In this document: positions 33,661 through 43,225 of the stretch, piece after piece
Layout: the number at the start of each line of letters is the position of its first letter
How positions within the stretch are numbered: the stretch's first letter is position 1
Assembly (NCBI GenBank): GCA_017449525.1
Contig: JAFTFL010000014.1
Location: forward strand, 55,086-119,085
DNA length: 64,000 nucleotides
Direction: 5' to 3'
DNA from: Bacteroidales bacterium
GTDB lineage: Bacteria > Bacteroidota > Bacteroidia > Bacteroidales > P3
Made by a program: the position numbers and the translations under genes
Notes under the pieces: generated by a model
Databases searched by the model: none
The model's input: the letters and a program-made list of their open reading frames with translations, nothing else
What the model was told of the DNA's origin: nothing

Positions 33661-36600
33661 ATGGCTATATATAAGACTGCTATTCAAAAACCAATTACCA
33701 CGGGACTTATTTTCGTGGCTGTGGTAATATTGGGACTTTTTTCCCTCACGCGCCTTCCGATTGACCAAATGCCAGAGATGGACCCTCCGTACATAACGGT
33801 CATGACCACATATCCAGGTGCAAATGCCAGCGAGATAGAAACCAACATTACTAAAATCATTGAGAATTCTCTCAACTCGGTTGATGGATTGAAAAACCTT
33901 ACGTCGAACTCGCGCGACAATATCTCGGTTGTTACGATGGAGTTTGAATGGGGAACCAATTTGGATGAGTCGCTCAATGACATTCGGTCGTATGTCGACC
34001 TTGTGTATGACAACTTGCCCGACGGTGTGAGTCGTCCAACCATCTTAAAGTTGAACAGCAGTGCCATGCCAATTCTTTCCTATGGTTTCACTGCTAAGGA
34101 GAGTTACTCGGGTCTAGAGAAAATCCTGGAAGATAATGTTACCAATGTGCTCAATCGTATAGATGGTATCGGTAACATCACCGTCAGTGGTGCCCCTGAG
34201 CGTTATGTTTATATTGACCTTGATGCTAAGCAACTTGATGCCTACGGTTTGTCGGTTGAAGTCGTGGGGAATGCTATCAGTACCAATAATCTCGATTTGG
34301 CCAGCGGCACTGTAAAGATGGGTAAGGAACAGTATCAGATGCGTGTCAAGGGCGAGTACGAAGAAAGTAGTGAGATTGCTGATATTGTCGTTGCTACCAT
34401 TGTGGGTAAACAAATCTTTGTGCGCGACTTGGCTACGGTGCGTGATACTATCAAGGATCTCTCTCTTGATGAGAAAATCAATAGTATGGATGGTGCCCGT
34501 CTGATTATTACGAAGCAGACAGGTGCCAATACAGTGGCTATTGCACGCAATGTGAATCGTGAGATGCAGAAGATCCAGAAGACACTGCCTCCGGATATTG
34601 AGCCCATTATGATTAATGATAACTCAACTAATATTATCAATGCTATTAACGGCCTAACGGAATCTATTTTCTATGCGTTGTTGTTTGTGGTGCTGGTTGT
34701 GTTGCTTTTTTTAGGCGACTGGCGAAGTACTATCATCATCGCTATCACTATACCCATTTCGTTGGTTACGGCATTTATTTACTTGCTGGTGGCCGATAGT
34801 TCTATCAATATCATTTCGTTGGCTTCACTGACGGTGGCTATAGGGATGGTGGTAGACGATGCTATTGTGGTGCTTGAGAACGTTACAAAACATGTGTCGC
34901 GTGGTGAAAGTCCACGCGAAGCAGCTATCTATGGAACCAATGAGGTATGGACTTCGGTCATTGCAACAACGTTAGTGTTAGTAGCAGTGTTCGTGCCACT
35001 CACCATGTTGCCTGGCATGGCAGGTATCTTTTTCAAGGAACTGGGCTGGATTGTAACTATTGTGGTGTGCGTGTCAACTACTACTGCTATTACGTTGACT
35101 CCCATGTTGTGTTCCAAAATGCTCAAGGCAAAACCGTTTTTTGCTAAGAAGAGCGATGCCGATGCCTATGAGGAGAAGCAGAGAAATAGAATGTTCTCGT
35201 TCGACAATACCATAGGCAAGGTATTCTCGGTCATTGAGGCTATGTATGCCAATGTGCTTCGGTGCTGTCTGCGCCACAAGTTGGTTACGTTGCTCATTGC
35301 TGTGGCTATTTTTGTGGTGTCAATGGTACCGTTTGTCCAGGGTAAAATTGGTATGGACTTCATGAAGGAGCAGGACGGTGGCTCTTTCAACGTTAACGTA
35401 GAACTGCAGCGCGGTACTCGTATTGAGGAAACGCTGAAAACGGCTCGCCACATTGAAGAAGACATCAAGACCATTCTGGGAGACGATTTAATCGTGCTTT
35501 CTACTTCGGCTGGGTCAAATGACGATGCTGGTTTCGCTGCCCTTTTCAATAGTACAACCAACAATAAGATAAGTATGCGGGTGCGTACTACCAAGAAGTA
35601 CGAGCGCAAAACCACCATTTTCGAAATGGCTGAGGCGGTGCGTAAGCAGTTGGCTACCTATCCGGAGATTATCAACTATCAGGTGTCTACCTCCTCGGGA
35701 ATGGGTGGTGCTGGTGGTAACAACCTTTCGGTCGAGGTGTATGGCTACGATTTCGATGAGACCAACGAGTTTTCGACTGCTCTTATTCGTAAGATACAAG
35801 ACAATGTGTCTGGTGCGCGCGACGTTAAGAGTAGTCGTGACGAGGATCGTGCTGAGTTGAAGATAACGTTCGATAAAGAAAAGTTGGCTTTCCATGGTTT
35901 GAATGGGTCGACGGTGGCTTTGTATGTGCGTAATCGAGTGAACGGTATGACGGCAGGTTATCTAAAAGAGGATGGCGACGAGTACAACATCGTGGTGCGC
36001 CTGCAGGAACGTTATCGCAGCAGTATTACTGATATTGAGGAGCTGTCCATTCCCACTACATCGGGGGCAATGATTAAGTTGAAGGAATTGGCTACGATAG
36101 AGGAATACTGGTGTCCACCTACCATTGAGCGCAAGAACCGTCAGCGATACCTCTCCATTGCAGTTACGCCCTACAAGACTTCGTTGCAGGAGTTAGCTGT
36201 GGGTGTGCAGCAAGTGTTGGATGAAATGGAGGTGCCGCAGGACATCCACGTGGTGTTGGCTGGTAGTTATGAAGACCAACAAGAGACGTTCAGCAATATG
36301 ATTTTGCTGGCTCTGCTTATTATCATGCTGGTGTATGTGGTGATGGCATCGCAGTTTGAGTCGTTCTCCAAGCCGTTCATTATCATGATGGCCATTCCTT
36401 TTGCGCTTACAGGTGTGGTATTGGCTTTGCTTATCACGGGCACTAACCTTGACATGGTGGGTGCGCTTGGTATTGTGTTGCTCATAGGTATTGTGGTGAA
36501 GAATGGTATTGTGCTGGTTGACTACATCAACCTGATGCGCGAGCGTGGTGTGGCTCTCAATGAAGCCATCGCCCTCAGCGGTCAGTCGCGTTTGAGGCCT

Positions 36601-36855
36601 GTTATGATGACGGCGTTCACTACCATATTGGGTATGATACCAATGGCTACCAGTCAGAGTGAGGGCTCTGAGTTGTGGACCACCATGGGTATTGTGGTGA
36701 TTGGTGGTTTGCTGGTTTCGACGTTGGTAACACTGATCGTGGTTCCCGTGCTCTACGGCGTGATGGAGCGCAAGGGCGACCGCGAGAAGGAGGAAAAAAT
36801 GCGCAAGCAGTTTGTATTTATGGAGATTGACCTTGAGAAGGCTGCGCAGCAGTAA
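33661..36855 (+). CDS. RND family efflux transporter (HAE1-type)
   Basis: 1064 residues, inner-membrane proton-driven multidrug pump. Twelve predicted membrane helices in two repeats. The proton-relay acids lie in GMVVDDAIVVLENV of TM4, and the matching lysine in GIVVKNGIVLVDYINLMRER of TM10. Periplasmic docking and porter loops follow TM1 and TM7. An extra hydrophilic stretch (KKSDADAYEEKQRNRM) links the halves. Substrates are unknown; the hydrophobic-drug class fits the HAE1 grouping and the absence of metal-binding signatures. Confidence 0.93.
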   Translation: MAIYKTAIQKPITTGLIFVAVVILGLFSLTRLPIDQMPEMDPPYITVMTTYPGANASEIETNITKIIENSLNSVDGLKNLTSNSRDNISVVTMEFEWGTNLDESLNDIRSYVDLVYDNLPDGVSRPTILKLNSSAMPILSYGFTAKESYSGLEKILEDNVTNVLNRIDGIGNITVSGAPERYVYIDLDAKQLDAYGLSVEVVGNAISTNNLDLASGTVKMGKEQYQMRVKGEYEESSEIADIVVATIVGKQIFVRDLATVRDTIKDLSLDEKINSMDGARLIITKQTGANTVAIARNVNREMQKIQKTLPPDIEPIMINDNSTNIINAINGLTESIFYALLFVVLVVLLFLGDWRSTIIIAITIPISLVTAFIYLLVADSSINIISLASLTVAIGMVVDDAIVVLENVTKHVSRGESPREAAIYGTNEVWTSVIATTLVLVAVFVPLTMLPGMAGIFFKELGWIVTIVVCVSTTTAITLTPMLCSKMLKAKPFFAKKSDADAYEEKQRNRMFSFDNTIGKVFSVIEAMYANVLRCCLRHKLVTLLIAVAIFVVSMVPFVQGKIGMDFMKEQDGGSFNVNVELQRGTRIEETLKTARHIEEDIKTILGDDLIVLSTSAGSNDDAGFAALFNSTTNNKISMRVRTTKKYERKTTIFEMAEAVRKQLATYPEIINYQVSTSSGMGGAGGNNLSVEVYGYDFDETNEFSTALIRKIQDNVSGARDVKSSRDEDRAELKITFDKEKLAFHGLNGSTVALYVRNRVNGMTAGYLKEDGDEYNIVVRLQERYRSSITDIEELSIPTTSGAMIKLKELATIEEYWCPPTIERKNRQRYLSIAVTPYKTSLQELAVGVQQVLDEMEVPQDIHVVLAGSYEDQQETFSNMILLALLIIMLVYVVMASQFESFSKPFIIMMAIPFALTGVVLALLITGTNLDMVGALGIVLLIGIVVKNGIVLVDYINLMRERGVALNEAIALSGQSRLRPVMMTAFTTILGMIPMATSQSEGSELWTTMGIVVIGGLLVSTLVTLIVVPVLYGVMERKGDREKEEKMRKQFVFMEIDLEKAAQQ

Positions 36856-36944
36856 CCTGTAGCGCAAATGAGCTTGGGGCGGTTCTGTATGTGCCGTCCC
36901 AAACTTGTGCCGACTTGAAACTCAACAATAAGATGTAAGATAGT

Positions 36945-37238
36945 ATGAAAGCAGTAATGATTATCTATAACCAGGCAAATACCGAGCGTGTGGAGTACAT
37001 GTTAGATCGCCTATTGATACGAGGATTTACCTACTGGGAAGATGTGCAGGGACGTGGCAGTGAGACGGGCGAACCTCATCGGGGCACACACACGTGGCCC
37101 GAGATGAATAGTGCCCTGTTGACGGTGGTCGACGATGACAAGTTGGAACCGCTGTTGACGGCTGTGCGCAAACTCGATCTGCGCAACACGGAGATTGGTG
37201 TGCGAGCCTTTGTGTGGGGAATCGAGCAAATGGTGTAA
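36945..37238 (+). CDS. Small PII/CutA-like protein behind the efflux operon
   Basis: 97 residues with an alternating beta-alpha-beta pattern starting MKAVMIIYNQANTERVEYML and ending with a beta-strand (GVRAFVWGIEQMV), consistent with a ferredoxin-like PII/CutA/DUF3240 fold. Similar small proteins are often found beside RND pumps, so a regulatory or metal-sensing role is possible but not shown. A hairpin (36874-36902) separates it from the pump gene. Confidence 0.55.
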   Translation: MKAVMIIYNQANTERVEYMLDRLLIRGFTYWEDVQGRGSETGEPHRGTHTWPEMNSALLTVVDDDKLEPLLTAVRKLDLRNTEIGVRAFVWGIEQMV

Positions 37239-37735
37239 TCGGTCGATGGCAGCCTTTCGTACAGGTGGTCGTACATTTAACTATGTTGGACGGTGTTTTT
37301 TTTGAGCGGACGTCCGACTCCGCTGACGAGGAACAGGGACTGTATTGGCGTCCCGTCAGCGAAAAACGTAAGGGGAGGCTTGCCGCGCATGGGGCCTTTC
37401 TACGTTTTCTATCTTTGTGTTTGTATCCCTCTGCAGCGCCATACCTCTTTTGGCACTCTCTTTATTACCACATTTGGCACTTCAAAGTTGAATTATAGAT
37501 TGCTGTATCTCTCTCTTCTTTTTTATGCTGATATGCATTATTTGCTTGATTGATGATTATTTGCATAATTTATTCTGTGTGTATTTTGCGGAATTCAGTT
37601 GGTAGATGATACTAAACGGGAACTTCGGGACGTTATGTCGAGCGGTGGCCCAGTGGGTGCGTGTAGTGTGCAAGGTCAACGGTTTCGTTGTACCAATCCG
37701 CCGTCAGCCGGGCTCCGTACACGAAATAGTCCGTT
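37239..37735. other. 497-bp intergenic region before the ZIP gene
   Basis: No gene supported. It contains inverted repeats at 37321-37328/37354-37361 (CGCTGACG) and 37363-37370/37401-37408. A TATCTTTG box (37410-37417, +) comes immediately after the second, and an AT-rich stretch from 37490 to 37600 follows. If the box is the ZIP promoter, the leader is about 310 nt. Confidence 0.5.
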
Positions 37736-38488
37736 ATGCAGCAAGTATTGATAAGTGCAGCAGGCCTGTTTATGGCTACCTTGGTAGGAGCTGTATTGGG
37801 CTTCGCTCTCAAAAGATTACCCCACCGTTGGAATGACTCCTTGCTGGGCTTCTGCGCCGGTGTAATGTTGGCCGCTGCCGTGCTGGGCTTGCTGGTGCCT
37901 GCTGTGCAAATGGCGGGACGCGAGCAGTGGTGGTTGGCAACCCTCGGCGTGGTGGCTGGCGCAGTGCTGCTCAATCTGATGGACGCGTTGACGCCCCACC
38001 TGCATAAGCTCACAGGCCTTGATCAGGAGGAGCATCGCAACAATGCGTCGCTCAACCGCATTTTGCTTTTCGTTTTGGCCATTGCTATTCACAAACTGCC
38101 CGAGGGAATAGCCACTGGCGTGGGCTTCAATGCCGACGATGTCAGCCACGCTTGGGCGGTGGCTTTCGGTATTGCGTTGCAGAACATACCAGAAGGCATG
38201 GTGGTCATTACACCGCTGTTGCTGGCCGGTGTCAAGAGGGGGCGCACGCTGTTCATCTCGATCTGTATAGCTTTGCTCGAGGTTGTTGGCGTGCTACTTG
38301 GTTACTGGCTGGGTGCGCTGTCGCGTCTCTGTCTACCATTTATGCTGGCATTGGCCGGAGGTGCCATGCTCTATGTTGTGAGCGACGAAATGATCCCTGA
38401 AACTCACGCCCATGGCCACGAGAAACCAGCTACTTTCTGCCTGCTGGCCGGCTTTATGCTGCTGCTTTTTTTGGAACAGATGTTATGA
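37736..38488 (+). CDS. ZIP family metal transporter
   Basis: 250 residues, eight predicted membrane helices. It imports zinc or other divalent metals across the inner membrane. Metal-site motifs are HKLPEG in TM4 and QNIPEG in TM5, exactly as in bacterial ZIPs. A small His-rich loop (ETHAHGHEK) sits before the last helix. The gene precedes mutS2 by 56 nt. Confidence 0.92.
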   Translation: MQQVLISAAGLFMATLVGAVLGFALKRLPHRWNDSLLGFCAGVMLAAAVLGLLVPAVQMAGREQWWLATLGVVAGAVLLNLMDALTPHLHKLTGLDQEEHRNNASLNRILLFVLAIAIHKLPEGIATGVGFNADDVSHAWAVAFGIALQNIPEGMVVITPLLLAGVKRGRTLFISICIALLEVVGVLLGYWLGALSRLCLPFMLALAGGAMLYVVSDEMIPETHAHGHEKPATFCLLAGFMLLLFLEQML

Positions 38489-38544
38489 AATGACGGTTTG
38501 TTGATCGAGGCACATGAAATAATCTACTATCACAATCAAACGAA

Positions 38545-41115
38545 ATGAACGACATAGAAGAACGTCTCGGCTTTGACCGTATTAAGCAGCTGGTGGCCGA
38601 CGAGTGTACCAACCGCTTGGCTCAGCATATGGCACTCCAACTGACCTTTAGCGCGGACTACGACGTGGTGGTGCGCGAGTTGGCCCTGTGCGAAGAAATG
38701 CGCCAAATCGTGATGTTTGGCAGTGATTTCCCCTCGCAGGATTTTATTGACCTCAGCGATGAGTTGCGCCGTTTGCGTCTGCCTGGAACCGTGATTGAGC
38801 AGGAAGAGATGATAGCACTAAAGCTGTCGCTCAGTACGCTCGGCGGCTGTCTGCGCTTTCTGCATCGCGACGAAGCTGAGCCCTATGTGCAGTTGCGCCA
38901 ACTGGTGGCTGATGTGGAGGTGGATGCCGACTTGGCGCGGAAACTTGACCGACTGCTTACCGACAGCGGTGAACTGGCCGACAACGCGTCGCCAGAACTG
39001 ATGGATATTCGTCGCACGCTGCAGCGTCGCCAGCTGGAACTTGACCGCCGTGTGGCACAATGTTTACAGCGTGCCAAAGTGCAAGGCTGGGCTGCAGCCG
39101 ATGCAGAAGCTACCATACGCGACGGACACCCCGTCATACCATTGCTCGACACCCACCGGCGTAAGATGCATGGCCTTATCCATGACGAGTCAGCCACTCG
39201 TCGCACCGCTTACGTAGAGCCCGAGGAGGTGGTAGAACTCAGCAATGACCTGAAAGAATTGCTCTTTGCCCAGCGGCGCGAGGAGCACCGCATCCGTGCC
39301 ACCTTCACCGAGCAGTTGCGCCCCTCATTACCCACCCTGAGCGAAGCCTATCGGGTACTTGCCTGCATCGATTTGGCGCGTGCCAAAGCCCGTTTTGCCC
39401 TCGGCATGAATGCCTATGTCCCCATCGTAGTTAACCAGCCACAGGCCGCTTGGCTCGAAGCGCGCCATCCCCTGTTGCAGCTTTCTTTGCGCCAACGCGC
39501 CAACCAGAATGCCTCGAAACATAAAGTCGATGGCTCTAACGATAAGGTGGATGGTGAGGCTGATACGGATAGCGTGATCCAACGAGTTGCTCAGAGCTGT
39601 TCGACAGAGCGCCGCGATAAGCCCACCGAGGTTGTGCCTTTTGACATCACCCTCGGATCCGACCAACGCATCATTATTATTTCTGGTCCCAATGCGGGGG
39701 GAAAATCGGTTTGTCTGAAAGCCGTCGGGTTGCTGCAGTATATGCTGCAATGCGGCCTGCCTGTAACCTGCCGCCCTACATCCGAATTTGGCATCTTTAG
39801 CTCGGTCTTCATCGATATTGGAGATAGCCAAAGTATTGATGACGACCTCAGCACCTACACTTCCCACCTGCAGCATATGAAGCAACTGCTTGCCACGGCC
39901 GACGCGCGCTCCCTCTTCCTGCTTGATGAGTTGGGCGGTGGCACCGAGCCCCGCTTGGGTTGCGCCATTGCCGAGGCCACGCTCGAAAGCTTGTGCCATC
40001 GCGGATCCTATGGAGTTGTAACTACTCACTTCGCTGACCTCAAGCTGTTGTCCGATCGGTTGCCCGAAGTGGTCAACGGCGCTATGCTTTATGACACCGA
40101 GCATATGTGCCCACTATTTCGCCTCTCTATAGGCAACCCTGGCAGCTCCTTTGCGTTCGAGATAGCGCGTAGCATAGGCTTTCCTGCCGACGTGCTGGCC
40201 GAGGCCTCCACCAAAGTGGGTACCACGATACTCAACTTTGAGCAGCAGCTACAGCAGCTCGAAGCCGACAAGGAGGAACTGCGCCGTCAGCGCACCGAAC
40301 TGCAAATGAAGGATGACCTGCTCAACGAGGTCATCGGCAAGTACAATCGGCTTAGCGAGCAGCTTGAAAGCCGTCGGCACGTTCTCCTCAGCGAGGCACG
40401 CCAACAGGCACGCACCATTCTCAGCGAAGCCAACCGTACAGTGGAGAACACCATTGCCTCTATACGTATGGTTCAGGCCGAGAAAGAACGTACCCTGCAA
40501 GCGCGAAAACAGCTCCAAGAAGCAGCAGACTGTGTGGCTGCCGACCAAGTGAAAGCCGACAACGAAAGGCAGCTCGCACTGCAACGACGCGCGAAAACGA
40601 CCCCCTTGGCCACGGCTACTTTGGCCGACGACACTATGCGAGGTATCCCCGCACCAGGCGACATTGTCCGTATCGACGGGCAGGATACCTTTGCACAGGT
40701 GATAGCCGTGAAAGGTAAGAAGGCCACCGTCGAAAGTCGCTCCGTGCGCATGACCATTCCGCTCGACCAGCTGACTAAAACGTCTAAGAAAGCCCTACCG
40801 CCCGAGCCCCACAAGACCAAGTCCACCACCTTCGCCTCGGTCTATGACAACCTCAACGACAAGCGTGCCGCTTTCAACCCGACCCTCGACCTGCGTGGAT
40901 ACCGTGGCGACGACGCATTGGCTGAACTACGGTACTTTGTAGATGAGGCCATGCTTCTCGGCGAGAAGCATCTGCGTATACTCCACGGAAAGGGCTATGG
41001 CATACTGAAAACCCTTATCCGCCAGTGGCTGCACAGTTGCCAAGACGTGCAGGAATTCCACTCTGAGCAAGTCGAATTGGGCGGCGACGGTATCACTGTG
41101 GTCGTTCTGAGATAA
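38545..41115 (+). CDS. mutS2: Endonuclease MutS2
   Basis: 856 residues. MutS2 suppresses recombination and, in some bacteria, splits collided ribosomes. The MutS core domain is followed by the ATPase: Walker A GPNAGGKS, then FLLDELGGGTEP (Walker B/signature) and VVTTHFADLK. A coiled coil follows, and the C-terminal Smr nuclease domain has LDLRGYRGDDAL and ILHGKGYGILK. Oddity: just before the ATPase is a hydrophilic insert with a short internal duplication (KVDGSN/KVDGEA, about nt 39520-39570). Confidence 0.95.
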   Translation: MNDIEERLGFDRIKQLVADECTNRLAQHMALQLTFSADYDVVVRELALCEEMRQIVMFGSDFPSQDFIDLSDELRRLRLPGTVIEQEEMIALKLSLSTLGGCLRFLHRDEAEPYVQLRQLVADVEVDADLARKLDRLLTDSGELADNASPELMDIRRTLQRRQLELDRRVAQCLQRAKVQGWAAADAEATIRDGHPVIPLLDTHRRKMHGLIHDESATRRTAYVEPEEVVELSNDLKELLFAQRREEHRIRATFTEQLRPSLPTLSEAYRVLACIDLARAKARFALGMNAYVPIVVNQPQAAWLEARHPLLQLSLRQRANQNASKHKVDGSNDKVDGEADTDSVIQRVAQSCSTERRDKPTEVVPFDITLGSDQRIIIISGPNAGGKSVCLKAVGLLQYMLQCGLPVTCRPTSEFGIFSSVFIDIGDSQSIDDDLSTYTSHLQHMKQLLATADARSLFLLDELGGGTEPRLGCAIAEATLESLCHRGSYGVVTTHFADLKLLSDRLPEVVNGAMLYDTEHMCPLFRLSIGNPGSSFAFEIARSIGFPADVLAEASTKVGTTILNFEQQLQQLEADKEELRRQRTELQMKDDLLNEVIGKYNRLSEQLESRRHVLLSEARQQARTILSEANRTVENTIASIRMVQAEKERTLQARKQLQEAADCVAADQVKADNERQLALQRRAKTTPLATATLADDTMRGIPAPGDIVRIDGQDTFAQVIAVKGKKATVESRSVRMTIPLDQLTKTSKKALPPEPHKTKSTTFASVYDNLNDKRAAFNPTLDLRGYRGDDALAELRYFVDEAMLLGEKHLRILHGKGYGILKTLIRQWLHSCQDVQEFHSEQVELGGDGITVVVLR

Positions 41116-41122
41116 AAAAGAT

Positions 41123-41153
41123 TTGGCTGGTCGGAATAAAAGGCGTACCTTTG
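41123..41153 (+). promoter_or_regulatory. Promoter with TTG -33 and TACCTTTG -7 boxes
   Basis: TTG at 41123-41125, 20-nt spacer, TACCTTTG at 41146-41153: the best full Bacteroidota promoter in the window. It drives the lipoprotein gene through a leader of roughly 195 nt. Confidence 0.75.
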
Positions 41154-41352
41154 CAAACAGAATGGCTGGCAGTCCCTGTCAACCTACTGACAAAGAAACT
41201 GAAAAACGCGGCTCGGATGCCGAACAAAGAAAGATAGTAAAATAAGACAGATGACACGGTCAGACCGCCGGATGTAGAATGTTAAAACCAGCTTGACGAC
41301 CGAGTTAAAGCTGACAATAGAAAACAAAACTAGAACAATAAAACATCTTACC

Positions 41353-41784
41353 ATGAAGAAGTTTCTTTTCCCCTTGGCAGTTGTAGTCGTCCTGTTGTGC
41401 GCCTCGTGCCGAGACAAAGCCCACATCATGACAACGTACTACCAAGTGCACCGCGAGTATTGGACACCGATGACTTATCCCGATGACCTCAGCCTCACCG
41501 CCTACTATTACGCCAAGTTCGAAGCACCAGACATCACCTCGTGGGTGATTGACAACGGTGTCGTGAACTGCTACTACTACAACGACGGACTGCAAGAGCC
41601 ATTGCCCTACACCACTTATAATTTAGATACAGCATCGGGCGCTCTCTACTCCGAGCGGCTGGAGTTTGACATGGAGCCGGGCTATGTATACTTCATCCTT
41701 AAGGATAACGACTTTGCTACGGAGAACTCCATCCGCAATATTCCCACAGTGAATATTCGTATGACAGTCATTGAGAACTACTAA
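41353..41784 (+). CDS. Small lipoprotein of unknown function
   Basis: 143 residues from the ATG at 41353: signal MKKFLFPLAVVVVLLC and lipobox CASC. The mature part is rich in tyrosine and aspartate, with beta-strand-like segments (TAYYYAKFEAPDITSW, then DNGVVNCYYYNDG). I recognise no family, although the pattern recalls Bacteroidales lipoproteins of beta-sandwich type. It has its own promoter and a strong hairpin after the stop, so it is monocistronic. Confidence 0.75.
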   Translation: MKKFLFPLAVVVVLLCASCRDKAHIMTTYYQVHREYWTPMTYPDDLSLTAYYYAKFEAPDITSWVIDNGVVNCYYYNDGLQEPLPYTTYNLDTASGALYSERLEFDMEPGYVYFILKDNDFATENSIRNIPTVNIRMTVIENY

Positions 41785-41812
41785 GTTCTCGTCTTCGAAG
41801 AATGATTGATTA

Positions 41813-41860
41813 CAGTAAGGGGAGGGCTGATGCTGCACGGCATCAGCCCTCCCCTTACTG
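41813..41860 (+). terminator. 20-bp hairpin after the lipoprotein gene
   Basis: A perfect 20-bp stem (41813-41832 with 41841-41860), 8-nt loop. The tail is only weakly T-rich. Confidence 0.75.
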
Positions 41861-41867
41861 TGGTATT

Positions 41868-41972
41868 TATGCTCATAGAACCCTGTCTTTCCTCTCAGAA
41901 AACCTCATATTGACCCTCTAGGTGCTTTATGCTCCCATTCAAGGAATCCTATATTACCTCTCAGGTAACCTT
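41868..41972. repeat. 22-bp tandem repeat array C, left flank of the decayed island
   Basis: CTCA-type cores at 41872, 41894, 41916 (CTCTA), 41938 (TTCAAGG) and 41960, all exactly 22 bp apart. The unit is roughly TCCnTCTCAnGGAA plus an AT-rich tail. The same unit type reappears as array D at the other end of the island. Confidence 0.75.
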
Positions 41973-41974
41973 TT

Positions 41975-42211
41975 ATGCCGAGAACAAAGAGTGTACGACG
42001 CACCATCAACGCCACGACTGGTGTAAGCCGTATGTATCAGACTTCCTCTGTCGCTTCTGGTACTCACTATGGGTGTAACCCTGGCAATGGCCAATTCTCC
42101 AACCAGCTTCGCGCTTCTGGACGGAGCACTGTCGGACGTGGCGGCCAGACGGTCTCTCGCCGCCAGCGTTACTACGACCTCCGCGTTTCCATGGGTTTGA
42201 GTGGGGGCTAA
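41975..42211 (+). CDS. Small basic Ser/Gly/Arg-rich protein
   Basis: 78 residues, strongly basic, with no signal peptide or membrane segment (MPRTKSVRRTINATTGVSR at the start, LRVSMGLSGG at the end). I recognise no family. It is likely real: the start sits right after array C and AT-rich leader bases, and a textbook intrinsic terminator follows the stop by 27 nt. It is the only intact gene in the island. Confidence 0.55.
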   Translation: MPRTKSVRRTINATTGVSRMYQTSSVASGTHYGCNPGNGQFSNQLRASGRSTVGRGGQTVSRRQRYYDLRVSMGLSGG

Positions 42212-42238
42212 TCTACCAACCAAAGTGCCAAGGATTGT

Positions 42239-42273
42239 AGGAGTGCGCGGCGTGCCGCGCACTCCTCTTGTTT
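42239..42273 (+). terminator. Intrinsic terminator after the small basic gene
   Basis: A 13-bp GC-rich perfect stem (42239-42251 with 42254-42266) followed by CTTGTTTT. Confidence 0.88.
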
Positions 42274-42314
42274 TCATCTTAAAAATCAAGAAATATGCCA
42301 AGACAGAAATCAAT

Positions 42315-42546
42315 ATGAACCATACAGAGCAGGCCGCCCGCATTGAACGTGAACTGTTGAATAGGGGCTACGGCGGAGCAAGTGCGAGATTTTCTTGCGT
42401 TGAGGACGTATTAGCCAGATACACGAGCAACATATGGCGGACTATTGGTGGCGATTGCAAGACGTGGTTACTGGTTTTACGATGATGCAGTAGACCCAGA
42501 CCGCGCAGTGCCTCGGAATGTGTATATGGGGCTAACCGCAGTTTAA
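42315..42546 (+). pseudogene. Frameshifted remnant of an unknown island gene
   Basis: Reading in three successive frames restores a plausible protein: frame 0 gives MNHTEQAARIERELLNRGYG and then EDVLARY, the next frame gives EQHMADYWWRLQDVV, and the last gives RGYWFYDDAVDPDRAVPRN then VYMGLTAV and a TAA at 42544-42546. Two indels are therefore needed. Family not recognised; the context suggests phage or mobile-element cargo. Confidence 0.5.
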
Positions 42547-42548
42547 AG

Positions 42549-43074
42549 ATGTCAGGAGATAGTGGAGATAATTACCAGTATCAAGCATTGCATGGGGCAG
42601 GAGCGAAAATTCGTTCCGTACTTTCTGGTATTAAGCGGCAGGGGTCTCAACGATACAGTCGTTTGCAATAGAAAGAGTTGATGGTAGGATGGTTCAGTAC
42701 GCTTCAGACAACAATATCCCACTCGCTTCAAAATCCATTTATTTGTCAGCAAAAGCATTTTTACACGCGAGACGGAATAGTAAGCGGACGAAAGGATTTG
42801 TGATTGCTGATAAAGATTTCTTGGATTTCCCTATTAGTCGTCGTTCAATGGAATTGTACTTTGATAAGACTGGCAAAAATCCTGCATTTGTATACACCGA
42901 TAGAAAGTCAAATTTATAGTTCACCCGAACTACGAAATGACAGTGAAAACCTCAAAGGGGAAGAAAAAAGTTGTCCGCGTAAATCTTATTACCGATAGCA
43001 AAGTTACAGACCCCAAAGAGTTTGATAACACAGGTAAATACGATAGAATTACTCAAGGGAAAAGAAAACGCTGA
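42549..43074 (+). pseudogene. Frameshifted phage-type PBECR-like nuclease remnant
   Basis: Fragments resembling the phage/plasmid Barnase-EndoU-ColicinE5-RelE-like nuclease (PBECR) superfamily. A first piece lies in one frame (42549-42671). A second (42689-42919) contains SFAIERVDGRMVQYASD upstream and KSIYLSAKAFLHARR, and ends FVYTDRKSNL-stop. The continuation KFIVHPNYEMTVKTSKGKKK lies in the -1 frame and runs to TGA at 43072-43074. Restoring one A in the GAAAG run at about 42903 gives a natural join (TDRKVKFIVHPNY). An A-AAT-TTA heptamer sits directly before the in-frame stop; see findings. The family call is from memory of motif layout. Confidence 0.5.
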
Positions 43075-43222
43075 ATAGCGGCAGAATCGAACTGCTACAC
43101 ATATCTTACGACATGCCGCCTTTACCATACATCACGGATCTACTCTTCAGCGTTTTTCGTTTTCGAAGTTACATTTTTTTTGCTCGCCAGCAGTCAGAGG
43201 AGTGTATTGTGTTTAACTTTTG
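43060..43222 (-). ncRNA. Possible structured small RNA with cloverleaf-like fold
   Basis: A minus-strand TATCTTTG box (43226-43233) would start an RNA of about 160 nt. Its 3' part folds as a closing stem (43065-43075 with 43146-43156, 11 bp perfect), an arm with a tRNA-like T-loop (GCAG-TTCGATT-CTGC), a CATGT/ATATG arm and a CCG/CGG arm. It ends CGTTTTCTTTT, which is terminator-like. The anticodon arm does not fit a tRNA. It overlaps the end of the nuclease remnant. Speculative. Confidence 0.3.
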
Positions 43223-43225
43223 AGG

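Noticed and set aside
43060-43160. A genuine tRNA gene
   Set aside because: The T-loop and closing stem fit, but the anticodon arm has a six-base loop without the conserved U33, and the D stem is only three pairs.
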